From positions 87,075,756 through 87,139,755 of the forward strand of contig OZ018333.1 in the NCBI GenBank assembly GCA_963969495.1: DNA of 64,000 nucleotides, read 5' to 3'. The position numbers were made by a program, and so were the translations under genes. The stretch comes from Ceratothoa steindachneri. Lineage: Eukaryota > Arthropoda > Malacostraca > Isopoda > Cymothoidae. A model generated the notes under the pieces. It was given only the letters and a program-made list of their open reading frames with translations. It ran no database searches and was not told where the DNA came from. Of the stretch, positions 35,093-45,820 are shown one piece after another. Position 1 is the stretch's first letter; every line of letters begins with the position of its first letter.

Positions 35093-36559
35093 TGAAAAAT
35101 AGAGCTTTATAGGTTAAAAATAGGCTAAGAACAAAATTTATAGAAAAATGTTTCCCATGAATAGAAGTAATGTTTTCTATAAAAGAGCAAACAGTTTTAG
35201 TGTCAACTGATTTAAAAAGACTGTAGGCCCAGGAGAGTCAACAAAAATTTGGGGAAGAACCAAGAATTATCAATCAATTATAAATCAGTAGGTTATTAAT
35301 AATTTTTAAATTATATCAATAGAAAAATTCTTTTCAATTAAAATGATATATTATTTGATTTATAAAAAAGGAATTAACTTTTATTTTAATTATTTTTGTT
35401 AATGGTGTACAATTTGTGATTTTGTCCAGGCCAATTTTGAGCAAATTAGCTGACTGACAAATGGGTTAGTGTTATATATTATCAACTCAGGATTTTCTTC
35501 CTGTTATCCAATAATGATTCACCTTTTGTTCCAAAATCTTTTTCATTTATTAACTTGTTCGTGAGGGTGAGCAAAGTGTGGGAATATTTTATAGTAACCC
35601 AGGTACAGCTCAAAACCAGCTTCCATTTACCAAACACATATACGAATAACCAGATACATATACAAATAACCAAACACATGTATGAATAACTAAATACATA
35701 TATGAATAACCAAACGCTTGCCTATCATGACATCATCTATACCCCCAAAAATAATTTAGCTGACATGCTTTTTTAGAGAGTTTTTTTAAAATATTTTTTC
35801 CTTTTCCCAGAATTTTTTTCTCTTTTATTCTTCTTTAATTACTTAAACATTTTAAATTAAATTGGAACTACTTTGCACTGTTCCTAGTTCAATGATGTCA
35901 TTTTTATCCCCAAAGATTTGGGGATGGGGGGGATGGAGGGAAGAGGATTACACATTTATTTTAGTTTTTATATACATCTCTTCTTTTTCCCCCCAAATTT
36001 CCCTTCTATCCTACTTAATTAGTTACTTTTGTAATTAAATTGCAACTACTTTGCCCTTCTCCCATTCTAATGAATACCTCTGACTCCTTTTGTCTGTTAA
36101 TTAGTTTTACAATGGCTTCAGCCCGTACTTGTATGTCCAATATTTCTTTCAAAATTTGCCTGGTTACTTCTCACAATGTGTTTAGTCTGATTTCTATTTG
36201 AGAAAAATTAATTGCTTTTTTATGGGTCCATAAGTTTATTAGGCTTGAAATCCTTTGTCCCCATTGTGAAAAAATATTGACTATACAAAACAACTTCACA
36301 TTTTGTTGCTCAAAAATTAAACATGACCAGGAAACTGGGAAAAAGACCACCATTTGTTTTTCCATTCCACTCTAAATGGAACCTTTTTGACCAAGTGCGC
36401 CTCTAAGTGGAAAAAATAATTGAGGTAATCTATTGGTTGCTAGTCGACTAGAATACATATAAAAGAATTGCTAAAGAAATTCAGGTAATGTCTAAAACAA
36501 TTTGCGAATGGTTTGGTTTTGTATGCAAAGTTTGTATTCACTTTTGTGAAAGATAAAAT
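35093..36559. other. AT-rich sequence, no gene seen
   Basis: Apart from the small 20-base tandem repeat at 35,632-35,712 there is nothing recognisable. Two imperfectly related segments at 35,870 and 36,020 (AATTAAATTGxAACTACTTTGC) suggest another short dispersed repeat. Short open frames here have no domain features. Confidence 0.4.
35632..35712. repeat. 20-base tandem repeat, four copies
   Basis: Units of the form CAAACACATATACGAATAAC repeat four times with a few changes between units. Minisatellite-like, no coding content. Confidence 0.7.
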
Positions 36560-37665
36560 GCATGCAAAAAAAGTATGGGATATGTGATAAGGTTTTGAAT
36601 TGGATAGCTGAATGGCTGAAAGACACGAAATAGAGAGTTGTGCGGAATGGTGTTAGGTTATGGTGGAGGGATGTTATCAGTTGCGTACTTCAGGGATCTC
36701 TTCTAGGCCCTTTATTATTCATAGTTTATATAAATGATCTTGGGAGGCTGTAAATAGCAAAGTGGCAATTTTTGCTGATGATACTAAATTGGCAGCTGTA
36801 GTCAAACAAGTTGAGGGTAGCTTTAAAGTGCAGAGTGACTTAGATAGTTATTAGCTTGGGTTCAGAAGTGGCAGCTGACTAAGGTTTTCAAAGCAGTGTA
36901 TTGAGGCAAAGAATAGAGCAAATAGGGTGCTAGGATACATTTAGAAGAATGTTAGCTACAAGAGTAAAGATGATATCTTTAAATTATACAACTCGTATGT
37001 CAGGCCACATTTAGAGTACTGTATACAAGCATGGTCACCACATTTTAGACATCACATCAACCTGCCAGAGTTAGTACAGAGGAGGGCAACAAAAATAATA
37101 CCTTCCCTGAAGACCCTTGAAATGAAGATAGACTGAGGGTATTAAATATGTTCTAATTTTGGGTCACCACTTAAAAATTAAAAAACAAAGGTGCAGGTTG
37201 GTATTAAAAAAATATTTTTTCACCAATAGAGCGGTATATTATTGGAATAGTTTGCCACCTAAGAAGGTAGACAGTCCAAACTTGAATCTTTTCAAATGCA
37301 GATTAGATGATTATAAGTGGAGGGAGGGTTATTCTAGACTCATTCCTGTGGATGCAGTTTTTTATTATTGTATATTATGATTGATTTTGATGAGTCTTGA
37401 TGATGATTCATTTTATACTTGACACATTCCTGTGGATGGTTCTAATTGTATATTGTAGATACATGATTTGACACACTACTCTGGATTATTTAAATTGTAT
37501 ATTGTAGATGCATGATCTGACATAATCCTATGGATGCATTTTGTCAATGGGCTTTGACAGATGCAGATGACCTTAGATAGGCCCTTGTGGCTTTTGTCAT
37601 CTGTGAAATTATTTTGTTATGTTATGCTAATGAGGAATTGATTAAGGTCAGGATAGGTGGTAATA
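36560..37665 (+). mobile_element. CR1-like non-LTR fragment (plus strand)
   Basis: 5'-truncated and decayed. RT motif B appears as LQGSLLGPLLFIVYINDL (about 36,690-36,740), then an ADDTKLA-like segment in another frame, the RPHLEYCIQAWSPHFR thumb block (about 37,000-37,050) and a C-terminal piece with FTNRAVYYWNSLPPKKVDS (37,220). The 3' UTR ends in the stem-forming tail at 37,568-37,625 followed by a TTATG-type repeat. Closely related to the plus-strand fragment at 39,541-40,461. Confidence 0.7.
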
Positions 37666-37839
37666 GCGGAGCTATACTAGTATACATGCTTCTCATCATC
37701 GAAGCCAATCTGAAAAAAACAACATTCAAGTTTGGACTGTCTAGTTTTCTTACCTAGCAGGACCCACCAACAGTAGTCCAGCCAGGACCAGACAAGGAAA
37801 GGAGAGGTTTTATAATGAGGCCAAAACAAAAATCACTCA

Positions 37840-38098
37840 TTCAAAGGGAGAATAATTCCCCGTCAATGAAGTGCTGAAGTCTGGAGTTAAAAAACAGGAA
37901 GACTGGGTGAATCCACAACTTCATGAGGCAGGAAATTCCATCCATTAACCACCCTGCAAGAAAAATAACATATATGAGACTCCAATTGAGTATATTTAAC
38001 TTGTATCTTGAACCTATGTATGTCACCTAGTGCCAACTGAGGGAGACATGGTATATAAATCTGAGGGAGTAAAAATACTGATGCTGTGAATATCCGGT
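37840..38098 (-). pseudogene. Non-LTR RT C-terminal fragment (minus)
   Basis: The minus-strand translation YCYRIFTASVFLLPQI with RVVNGWNFLPHEVVDSPSL is the C-terminal end of a CR1/L2-like RT. The same type occurs on the plus strand at 54,671-55,240 (YCYRIFHNVCSICLSDIF, VVARWNSLPSEVVDAPSL). Single short fragment. Confidence 0.55.
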
Positions 38099-38365
38099 AG
38101 CAATAAGAACATAAGAACATAAGAAAAGAAGGAGACTGCAAAAGACCATTCATGGCCTACACTTGGCAGCTCCTGTTCCATTCAACACACAAAAGATTTC
38201 TTACCAGAGAAAGGTCATCAACATTGTCACCCTTAACAGGAGTTCGTCAGATCTAATCTACAATATACATAAAATGCATCCAGAGGATTATGTCCATTCA
38301 TGCAACCGCAAAATATAATCTTCCCACTCCTTAGAAAAATATATACATATGTACATAAAAAAAAG

Positions 38366-40806
38366 TCAGTCCCATCTAGCAGCTTCATCCATATATTTAT
38401 CTAATCTATTCTTAAAACTACCCAGAGAGGAGGCTTCTATCACATGCCTAGTGAGCCTATTCCATTCATCCACCACACGATTTGTAAACCAATTCCTCCC
38501 AATCTCCTTCCTAAACCTATACTTATCAAGCTTAAACCCATTGCTACGTGTCCTGTCATGTTCACTAAGTATAAGAACCTTACCCAGATCCCCTTTATTA
38601 TATCCTTTTACCCATTTGAAGACTTCAATCAATTCCCCTCTCACTCTTCTCCTTTCCAATGTATGTAGATTTAGTTTTCTGAGCCTTTCACCATAGGGTA
38701 AGTTCCTTAGCCCACCAATCATCTTTGTCATCCTTCTCTGCACAGACTCAAGCAAATCAATATCCTTCCTATAATATGGTGACCAAAATTGTACTGCATA
38801 GTCTAGATGAGGCCAGATACAGTTTTAGAATGACTTCAGCACTCTTATTGCTTACACTCCTCCTAATGAATCCCAATATCCTATTAGCTTTATTCTTAGC
38901 ATTTAGACATTGCTTTCTAGGACGAAGGTCTGAACTTACCAAAGTACCCAAGTCTCTCTCACAATCAGTCCTCCCTAAAATTCTGCCATTTAATTTATAA
39001 CTATTCAATGGATTATTTCTACCTATACTAAGTACACTACATTTGTCTATGTTAAACTTCATTTGCCATTTCTCGGCCCAATTGGACAGAATGGTCAATT
39101 CCTCCTGCATTACAACAGCATCAGAATCAGCCCTAATGGCCCTACCTAGCTTAGTATCATCAGCAAATTTACTCAGGTCACTACTTATACCTATGTCAAG
39201 ATCATTAATATAAATTAAGAATAGCAAGGGACCCAAAACAGATCCTTGAGGAACTCCACTGCTAACACACCCCCACTCAGATTTAACTCCATCTATACTA
39301 ACTCTTTGCTGTCTGTCACCAAGCCATGACTGAATCCACCTAAATATACTGCCATCGATCCCATGTGCTTTAACTTTGCTCAGAAGTCGTAAGTGTGGCA
39401 CTCGATCAAAAGCCTTACTAAAGTCCAAGTATAAAATATCATAGTTTTCATCATTATCTGCTGCTTCATACACCTTACTATAAAAAGACAGCAAATTAGT
39501 CAGACAGGATTTACCCTTACTAAAGCCATGCTGTGATTCTTTTATCATTAAGGTTTTCTAAGCAGTGTATTGAAGCAAGAAATAGGGCAAATAGAGTGCT
39601 GGGTTTTATTAAGAGAAATGTCAGTTACAAAAGTAAGGAGGTTATTCTTAAACTCTATAACTCTTATGTTAGGCCACATCTAGAGTACTGTATACAGGCA
39701 TGGTCCCCACATTTTAGACACGATATTAACCTTCTTGAGTCAGTGCAACGGAGGGCAACAAAGATTATTCCTTCCCTGAGGCACCTTGAATATGAAGATA
39801 GACTGAGGGTATTAAATATGTTCTCGTTCGAAAGGAGGTGTGTGAGAGGGGATATGATTGAGCTGTTTAAAATTTTTTCCGGGATAGATAAATTGGATGT
39901 TAGCAAGTTTTTTGAGTTAGATGATGGAAATCGGACTAGAGGTCACCACTTGAAAATTAAAAAGCAAGGGTGTAGGTTGGATTTAAGAAAATATTTTTTC
40001 ACCAATAGAGTGGTAGACTTCTGGAACAAATTGCCGCAGAGGGTAGTAAGTAGTCCAAATCTAAATGTATTTAAGAGTAGGTTGGATGAGTTTATGGGAA
40101 GGGAAGGTTGTGATGGTTCCTAAGTTTTGTATATATTAATATTGTTTGTATATATCTATAGCTGCATGATTTAGTTCTTGACAAGCCTTGATTGGTGATA
40201 CCCTTGTTTCTGGATGCAATCCTCTGGATGTAGTTTTCCTGGGAGTTTGGGTGCCTTGAAAAAGAGGCCGCTTGACTCGGATGACCTATGATGAGCCCTT
40301 GTGGCTTTTGTCATCCGTTATATTATATTGTGGGGGACTTTGATTTTGTCTTCCCCTGGTGATGGTGCTTTTTGTGGGTGGGTTTTGACGGAGGCGGATG
40401 ACCTTTGATAGGCCCTTGTGGCTTTTGTCATCCGTGTAATTATGTTATGTTATGTTATGTTAATATTCCTTGCTATAATAGATTCCATCATTTTCCCTAC
40501 CACTGATGTCAAACTTACTGGTCTGTAATTAGACATATTTGTTTTATCCCCTTTCTTAAATATAGGTATCACATTGGCTTTCTTCCATGCTACTGGCACA
40601 ATGCCACTCTCCAATGATTTTCTAAAGATGCATGCTAGGGGCTCACTTAACACATCCTTACATTCTTTCAAAATTCTAGGAAAGAGCTCATCAGGACCGG
40701 GTGCTTTACTACTTTTGATTTTATCAATTTCCTTTGTCACTATCTCCTTTGTGATCAAGATATCCTTTAATTTCTCTTCATCATTACCCCGAAAGATCAT
40801 TGACAC
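38366..40806 (-). pseudogene. CR1-like reverse transcriptase, interrupted
   Basis: 40,806-40,462 has SSKAPGPDELFPRILKE, WKKANVIPIFKKGDK and SNYRPVSLTSVVGKMMES. After the insert, 39,540-38,769 has SQHGFSKGKSCLTNLL, motif A YLDFSKAFDRVPH, motif B SGVPQGSVLGPLLFLIYIND and motif C FADDTKLG, all with intact aspartates. A deletion of about ten bases near 38,800 shifts the frame after VILKLYLA. The thumb and C-terminus (YGERLRKLNLHTLERRRVR, NWFTNRVVDEWNRL) follow in 38,755-38,366. The catalytic core is well preserved. Confidence 0.8.
39541..40461 (+). mobile_element. CR1-like fragment nested in the minus-strand element
   Basis: A 0.9-kb, strongly 5'-truncated copy. An open frame of 196 codons (39,533-40,123) carries YNSYVRPHLEYCIQAWSPHF, RRATKIIPSLRHLEYEDRL and FTNRVVDFWNKLPQRVVSS, the RT thumb and C-terminus. 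The 3' UTR holds two versions of the stem-forming tail (40,274-40,325 and 40,393-40,440), and the last is followed by TTATG repeats at the junction. The preserved frame suggests a fairly recent insertion. Confidence 0.75.
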
Positions 40807-41289
40807 AATAAATGAGATCCTGCCTCAGAAACCTGACTTTTATAGAGTATAGATTTAATATAGAGAGCCTATCACCATACAAGATGTCAGCAAGTCCATC
40901 TGCGTTTGTAACACCAGGAAAACCAAGATTCCAAACTGGAGAAGCAGTCTAAAAGAGGATGAACATCAGATATATATAATGTTAACTAATTGATTCTTTT
41001 CATACAACTGAGCCCAACTTCTTGAATGACACATAGTATCAGCCCTCTAGCTTTACTGCCTTTCTTTTATTTTCCAATTCTGGGCTGGCGTGTCATTACA
41101 TACAATAATGAGCTGCTCTGTCTCTGCCTCGGGGTATGGAGAGTGGCCCTACCCGGTGACTAAACTGATCGTTGAGGTGTGCCACTGATAAAATCCCTCC
41201 ACAGCAACCTCACTCTATTCAGTATGTAACAAACCTCATGTTATGGAGAGTGGCCCAACCAGGTGAGTAAAGACATAAAGTTAGCTGAT

Positions 41290-41610
41290 CGACAAACTGT
41301 GGATTTCAGGAAGTTGTTGGCCACACCACCAGCCTTACCACTGTAGCTATGATATGTTGGTGAAACCTCAACCTAGTATCAACAGTGGCACCTAGGTCCT
41401 TGTATGAGGAACAACTAATTGGCGTACCATTAAGATGATAAAGTGAAACCTGATTCTCTATATTAGTATGAATTTGTCTGTTAAGGCAGAGATGGGCACA
41501 TTGTTCAGTAGAGAATCTGTCCCCAAGAAGAAGCAGTAAAAGATAATAAATCACTATTAATTTGCAAGTACAATGACAAGTGAACATGTAGATAAGTTTA
41601 AATAGAGCTT
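41290..41610 (-). pseudogene. Non-LTR RT fragment (minus)
   Basis: The minus-strand translation contains YHLNGTPISCSSYKDLGATV, followed by DTRLRFHQHI, the connection just after the RT palm in CR1/L2-type elements. The plus-strand fragment at 54,680 (KDLGVIVDDKLKFHHHI in broken form) is of the same kind. No other domain remains. Confidence 0.5.
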
Positions 41611-41755
41611 GAAATTATCAGTGAATATCTTGTACTCGCACTGATCTGGGAACAAACATAGTTAACGAAAATTAGGAACAGCAAAGGGCCGAGAACCAAT
41701 CCCTGGGAAATAACAACCAGAACAGGTTTTAAATTACAGAAATGAATGCCAATTA

Positions 41756-41862
41756 ATTAAACTACTGACAAACTCTTCCAGTAATCTACCACTCTATTGG
41801 TGAAAAAATATTTCCTAACATCCAACCTGCACCGCTGTTTTTTAAAATTTTTAAGTAGTGAC
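41756..41862 (-). repeat. CR1-like RT C-terminal scrap
   Basis: Reverse complement of the segment coding FTNRVVDFWNKLP in the copies at 37,220 and 40,010, including the AAATATTTTTTCACCAATAGAGTGGTAG-like stretch. About 100 bases only. Confidence 0.55.
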
Positions 41863-42144
41863 ACACTAATCACTGATATAAAGCAAAAAGTAGCTAGAAA
41901 AATAACAACAAATATTATGTACAAAGTTATCCACCACTAAGCTTAACAATACCAAGATTTTGATCTAATTTGGCTTACTTGTCACAAAGTTTTAATTTAT
42001 TCACAATATAGATTCCATTCAAATTTTTATAAGCAAGAAGCAAACAAGTTCAGGTTGTTGAGCCACCCTTTGTATTGGGATATGCCATTTATTTTCTGTG
42101 GAGAGGAGAAATAATTAATTAGCCAGTAACCATTATGATCGGCG

Positions 42145-42395
42145 GCGCGAACGGTGGGACGCAAACTATTTCATCCGTGTTCCAATATATTTCACCTTTT
42201 TGAAGTAAATTCAAGGGGACTGCTAATATGCTCATAGAGAGTTTAGCACTGCAGGGGGGGACCCCCTATGATGATCCTGAGTTTCAATCAATTGGGGGGT
42301 CTGTAGGACACAGTCCCCCCAGTATATAATCATAATTGTTTATAGAATAATGTTCTAAGCCTGCATGAATATGCATGCATGGGTGAACGAAACAT
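42145..42395. repeat. Dispersed repeat R, copy 1
   Basis: Shares with 43,162-43,387 and 53,775-53,940 the landmarks TTTCACC/TTTCATG, CCTATGATGATCCTGAG, TTCAATCAATTGGGGGG and a short G/C hairpin, then CCCCCAGTATATAAT. No coding capacity. Element class unknown. Confidence 0.6.
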
Positions 42396-42494
42396 ACAGG
42401 CGAAAAAAAAACAACTTTTGGAGGCATGCCGCCGATCTTTACATTTACCAATTAGCTTTATTCATACTTAATATCTCTTGCGCTTCTATAATGA

Positions 42495-42640
42495 GATTGC
42501 TAACATAACACAACATAATTTCACAGATGACAAAAGCCACAATGGCCTATCAAAGGTGATCTATATCTGCCAAAACAAACCCACAAAATCCATCCATAGG
42601 ATTGTGTCAGATCATGCATCTACAATATACAATCCCATCA
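42495..42640 (-). repeat. CR1-like 3' tail (minus)
   Basis: Minus-strand 3' tail with the GATGACCTTTGATAGGCC-type stem (42,525-42,560, as reverse complement) and the CATAACATAACACAAC-like terminal repeat. It continues briefly into a 3' UTR with ATGCATGATCTGACAC. Confidence 0.6.
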
Positions 42641-42817
42641 GTCGCCCGAGTACCTTTACGAGATTGATTCAGTGCTACGTAATCGGCCGAGGGCCTTTTG
42701 TGGCCTTTCACTTTTGGACTCGTATTCGCTCTGCTTATTATGATAATTTATCATTTTTTTTAAAAAAAGCTCTTATGTTAGTGAGTAATCATCTAAGAAA
42801 ATACATAAATGGCTTAT

Positions 42818-43070
42818 TGTATACTACGAATGATTTGGATTTTGATGAGTCTTGATGATGATGCTTTTTGTTTTTGACAGATTCCTGTGTATGTTTTGAA
42901 TTGTATATTGTAGATACATGATCTGGCATAATCCTCTGGATTGTTTATATTGTATATTGTAGATGCATGATCTAACACAATCCTCTGGATTGTTTATATT
43001 GTAGATGCATTATCTGACACAATCTTATGGATGCATTTTGTGGGTGGTTTTTGACAGATGCGGATTCTTA
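42818..43070 (+). repeat. CR1-like 3' UTR with internal repeats (plus)
   Basis: A plus-strand 3' UTR fragment like that at 37,380-37,570. The unit ATGCATGATCTGACACAATC with TCTGGATTGTTTATATTGTA recurs about every 50 bases, three times. It ends before the stem-forming tail. Confidence 0.5.
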
Positions 43071-43161
43071 CCTATTTGATATTAGTAGGAGAATAAGACT
43101 TTGTCTTGTTTGGGTCCCACCTCAACTTATTTTATAAAGTATTGGAGGTAAATATGTAGAT

Positions 43162-43387
43162 TGGCAGCTCGAACGATGGGATCTACTATTTCGTCCATAT
43201 TCCAAAATGTTTCATGTTTTTGGAGTACATTTGAGGGGATGGCTCATGTGGGGGTAAACACAATAGGGGGACCACCCTACGATGATCCTGGGTTTCAATC
43301 AATTGGGGGGGTATGGGTGGCATAGCCCCCAATATATAATAAAATTGTTTAGAGAATAATGTTCCAACGTTTACATAGGTGAATGAT
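43162..43387. repeat. Dispersed repeat R, copy 2
   Basis: Direct-orientation copy of 42,145-42,395, with the same run of landmarks from TTTCGTCCATATTCC to TTGTTTAGAGAATAATGTTC. Confidence 0.6.
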
Positions 43388-43658
43388 TTAACCAAATCAT
43401 TTCAGCACCTTTAATCATTTTGCGAATTATAATGGGGGTCTGACTTCAGAAATGACTGATTTGAATTTTTATTTTGTTTTTCACTTAATATCTTTTTATT
43501 ATCCTCATTTGGAGTCATTTTTATTTGTCAATATATTTTTCATAATTTTACTATTTTTATTACCTTTTTTATACATTTAAATCTACTTAACTAGATCATT
43601 TAAAGGAACTACTTTTTTATTAGCCATTTTGGTGTAGTAAAGACATATTTTACGTAGT

Positions 43659-44084
43659 TTGAAAATGGAATCCGTTTGTGAAAAGTGCCCATCATCTATT
43701 GCTGAATTATTAACACTATTTTTGGATCAAGATAAATTTTTAAACTTTTTGGACTTTCATAATTTACTTAAAATTAAAATCGATTGTGAGGTTTGTGGCC
43801 GGGCACTAGATATAACCCCTCATTTTGAATTTAGATGTTCTAAAACTAAACATGACTCAAGTGAGCGCTATTTTTTTAAAAAAAAATGAACTGAATGGCC
43901 CGGATCTCTGTAGAAACTATTCTTCAAATTATTTACTGGTTTCTAGTCAACCAATTGACACTAGAAGTTCTGTCCCATGAAGTCAAGGTTATACTGCAAA
44001 CTTTGATTGGTTTAGTTTCTGCAGAGAGGTCACTATTCACTATTCTTCATCCCTATTTCAGAAGTATACCTACCCCAATAAAGT
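43659..44084 (+). pseudogene. Merlin/ISXO2-like transposase, N-terminal relic
   Basis: The first frame (43,659-43,889) gives LKIKIDCEVCGRALDI followed by FRCSK, a paired CxxC zinc-binding segment. After a stop, the next frame (43,895-44,086) reads ISVETILQIIYWFLVN and LSHEVKVILQTLIGLV, which resembles the helix-turn-helix region of Merlin/IS1016-type transposases. No catalytic DDE block is present downstream and no inverted ends were recognised. It is a partial relic and the identification rests on pattern only. Confidence 0.45.
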
Positions 44085-44205
44085 AAGTAAACAGCGTTTT
44101 TCATTTGGTTATTTTAGGGCATTTTTAGTAAAAAATGGCGTAAGTAAACAGCAGTTTTCGTTTGTTTAGTTACAGCATTTTTTTACCAAAAAAATGGCCC
44201 CGGCT
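44084..44205. repeat. Tandem duplication of about 60 bases
   Basis: The segment AAGTAAACAGC, then TTTTCxTTTGxTT, and ATTTTTxxxxAAAAAATGGC occurs twice in a row (from 44,084 and from 44,143). Confidence 0.6.
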
Positions 44206-44895
44206 ATATTTTGAATATGACTCAAATGGGTATGAATATTCAGACAGGGGTGAAAAAAATATAAACACACAAAAATCATCTTTTGAGGATGAGCTGTCAA
44301 TCTACATATTTACCGTGTTGGACATTAGTAGTTTAAATTATCTCAGTTTTAACCATTACAGGTCCACTTCCTTCAAATACTTAAATTAAATGTCAAATTT
44401 CCTTTTTATCAGTCACTTTGATCCTAGTTAGATAATATTTCAGTTTAAGGGCACACGATAGGGGGCGCTGTTTCTGGGCTACAAGCTAGGCCTTATGAGT
44501 TCAGATGATAGCTTCAAAGGGGGTCAATCATGGCGATGTATTTGTTTTGTTATTTTGTTTTTTTCTTTCTTTATTATATAGTAAATGACTGCACTTATAA
44601 TTAATTAAAATATTTAGTAATGCATTGATTTTTTTTATAATTACTAATGTATTAAACTATGTATGTTTTATTTAACTATTTTTGTGAAACTAAACCATTA
44701 ATTTCACACACTGGCAACCTTAATTCAACCTTATTTTAAACATTGGCAACCCTGAAACTGAGCAGTTAAAAGAGCGCAATTCCTATGAATACAGTTTGTT
44801 CGACTTCAATACAACTTGTGTTAATTCCTCTGTCAATTTAATAGACTTTTCTATAGATTGTGGTTTCATTTCATAGTGAAAGGTGGAGATAGGGT
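44206..44895. other. AT-rich flank left of the LTR element
   Basis: No gene. It contains one arm of an inverted repeat (44,433-44,480) whose partner lies beyond the LTR element at 54,151-54,198. The last four bases, GGGT, are the target duplication of the LTR element. Confidence 0.5.
44433..44480. repeat. Inverted repeat, left arm
   Basis: TAATATTTCAGTTTAAGGGC and the following ACGATAGGGGGCGCTGTTTC match the reverse complement of 54,151-54,198 with a few differences. Before insertion of the LTR element the arms would lie about 0.9 kb apart, as in a small DNA transposon with terminal inverted repeats. Confidence 0.6.
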
Positions 44896-45684
44896 TGTGG
44901 TGGAGCGAATGTGAGTGTGTGAAGGGGCCATTCTCCCACCCTTTTTTCCAATACACTCGCCCTCCTTCGGTAAGAATGTGTGTGTGAGTGGGAATGGGTT
45001 TTTTATTATATTTTCTTTTGTACATATGTATTTGATTTCATGTTGTATGAATAAGGTTATTTAACATCTCATGTTTTTTTTATTAGCTACTAAATGTTAA
45101 AGATTTTATGAGACAGCGTTCAAGTACCAGAATAAAAAAAAGAACAAAACAAACAAAAACATTGCCTGCATTTTGCAAGAGCGACTCTAACGAAAATATT
45201 TTGGAGATATTTAAAGAAGATATAAGAAGTCTTCTAATAGTACTTGACTGGATCTTAAAGAAAACTGAGCTCCGAGGTGGCAGGCACCATAAGCCCCGCA
45301 CACCCAATTTTGTCACAAGAGTGACTGCCGACAAGATTTTCCCCCGGGGAGGCCGGCAAATCGTAAACCGTGGTACCACGTAAGAAAACCCCTCTTTTTG
45401 TTGTCTCTTGTTTTGGTTGTCCCCTTTTGTATATGCTGACTCTTAGTATTAATATATATTTTTTTTGATTGATTGAGTTCCAAGATAGGATTGTTTTAGT
45501 ATATATATAAATAGGCTCATTGGGTGTATATTTACCCATATTTTTTGTAAATATTGTATTTTTTTTGTTAGTAAAGGACTGTACATACAATCCGTTTCAT
45601 TTTCCTTCGATTTCTCACGTCCGGATTAGTGTAGGAAGCGGGTTGGATCGATTGGGGTTAGTCTAAATTTTTCGGCCCGCTACA
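44896..45684 (+). repeat. 5' LTR
   Basis: 789 bases beginning TGTGGTGGAGCG and ending CCCGCTACA. A TATA-like box is at 45,501-45,513. It contains a 91-codon open frame (45,108-45,383), preceded by a pyrimidine-rich AG (ending TTTATTAG at about 45,088) and ending at a GTAAGA donor-like site (45,380), so it looks exon-like. The 3' LTR has the same frame without changes. Whether it is expressed is unknown. Confidence 0.95.
45501..45513 (+). promoter_or_regulatory. TATA-like box of the 5' LTR
   Basis: ATATATATAAATA lies about 180 bases before the LTR end, a suitable place for the U3 promoter. The same sequence is in the 3' LTR at 53,535-53,548. Confidence 0.5.
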
Positions 45685-45686
45685 TT

Positions 45687-45704
45687 TGGCGCCCGAATAG
45701 GGAC
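45687..45704 (+). promoter_or_regulatory. Primer-binding site, tRNA-Lys type
   Basis: TGGCGCCCGAATAGGGAC starts two bases after the 5' LTR. It matches the complement of the 3' end of tRNA-Lys at 17 of 18 positions as known from other retroelements, the difference being T for C in the middle. Confidence 0.85.
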
Positions 45705-45820
45705 GTGAGACTTCAAAACCGGGAGCGTGACGGGATTGGATTGCAGTCCATACCCAATTAGCGTGGCAGGTAGTTTGGTTGTTTTTCACCTTTGTCTATC
45801 GCTGTTACTAACCTAGGAGG

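Larger units (their letters stand above)
38103..40850 (-). mobile_element. CR1-like element (minus) with a nested CR1-like insert
   Basis: A 5'-truncated element. RT runs from 40,806 to 40,462, is interrupted by the plus-strand fragment 39,541-40,461, and resumes at 39,540. The 3' end has repeated AACATAAG units followed by AAAAGAAGGAGACTGC (38,103-38,135). RT is complete apart from the interruption and one small deletion. Confidence 0.75.

Noticed and set aside
35482..35679. Small membrane-protein-like frame (CLVICICIWLFVYVFG)
   Set aside because: Overlaps the 20-base tandem repeat, and hydrophobicity comes from the repeat translation.
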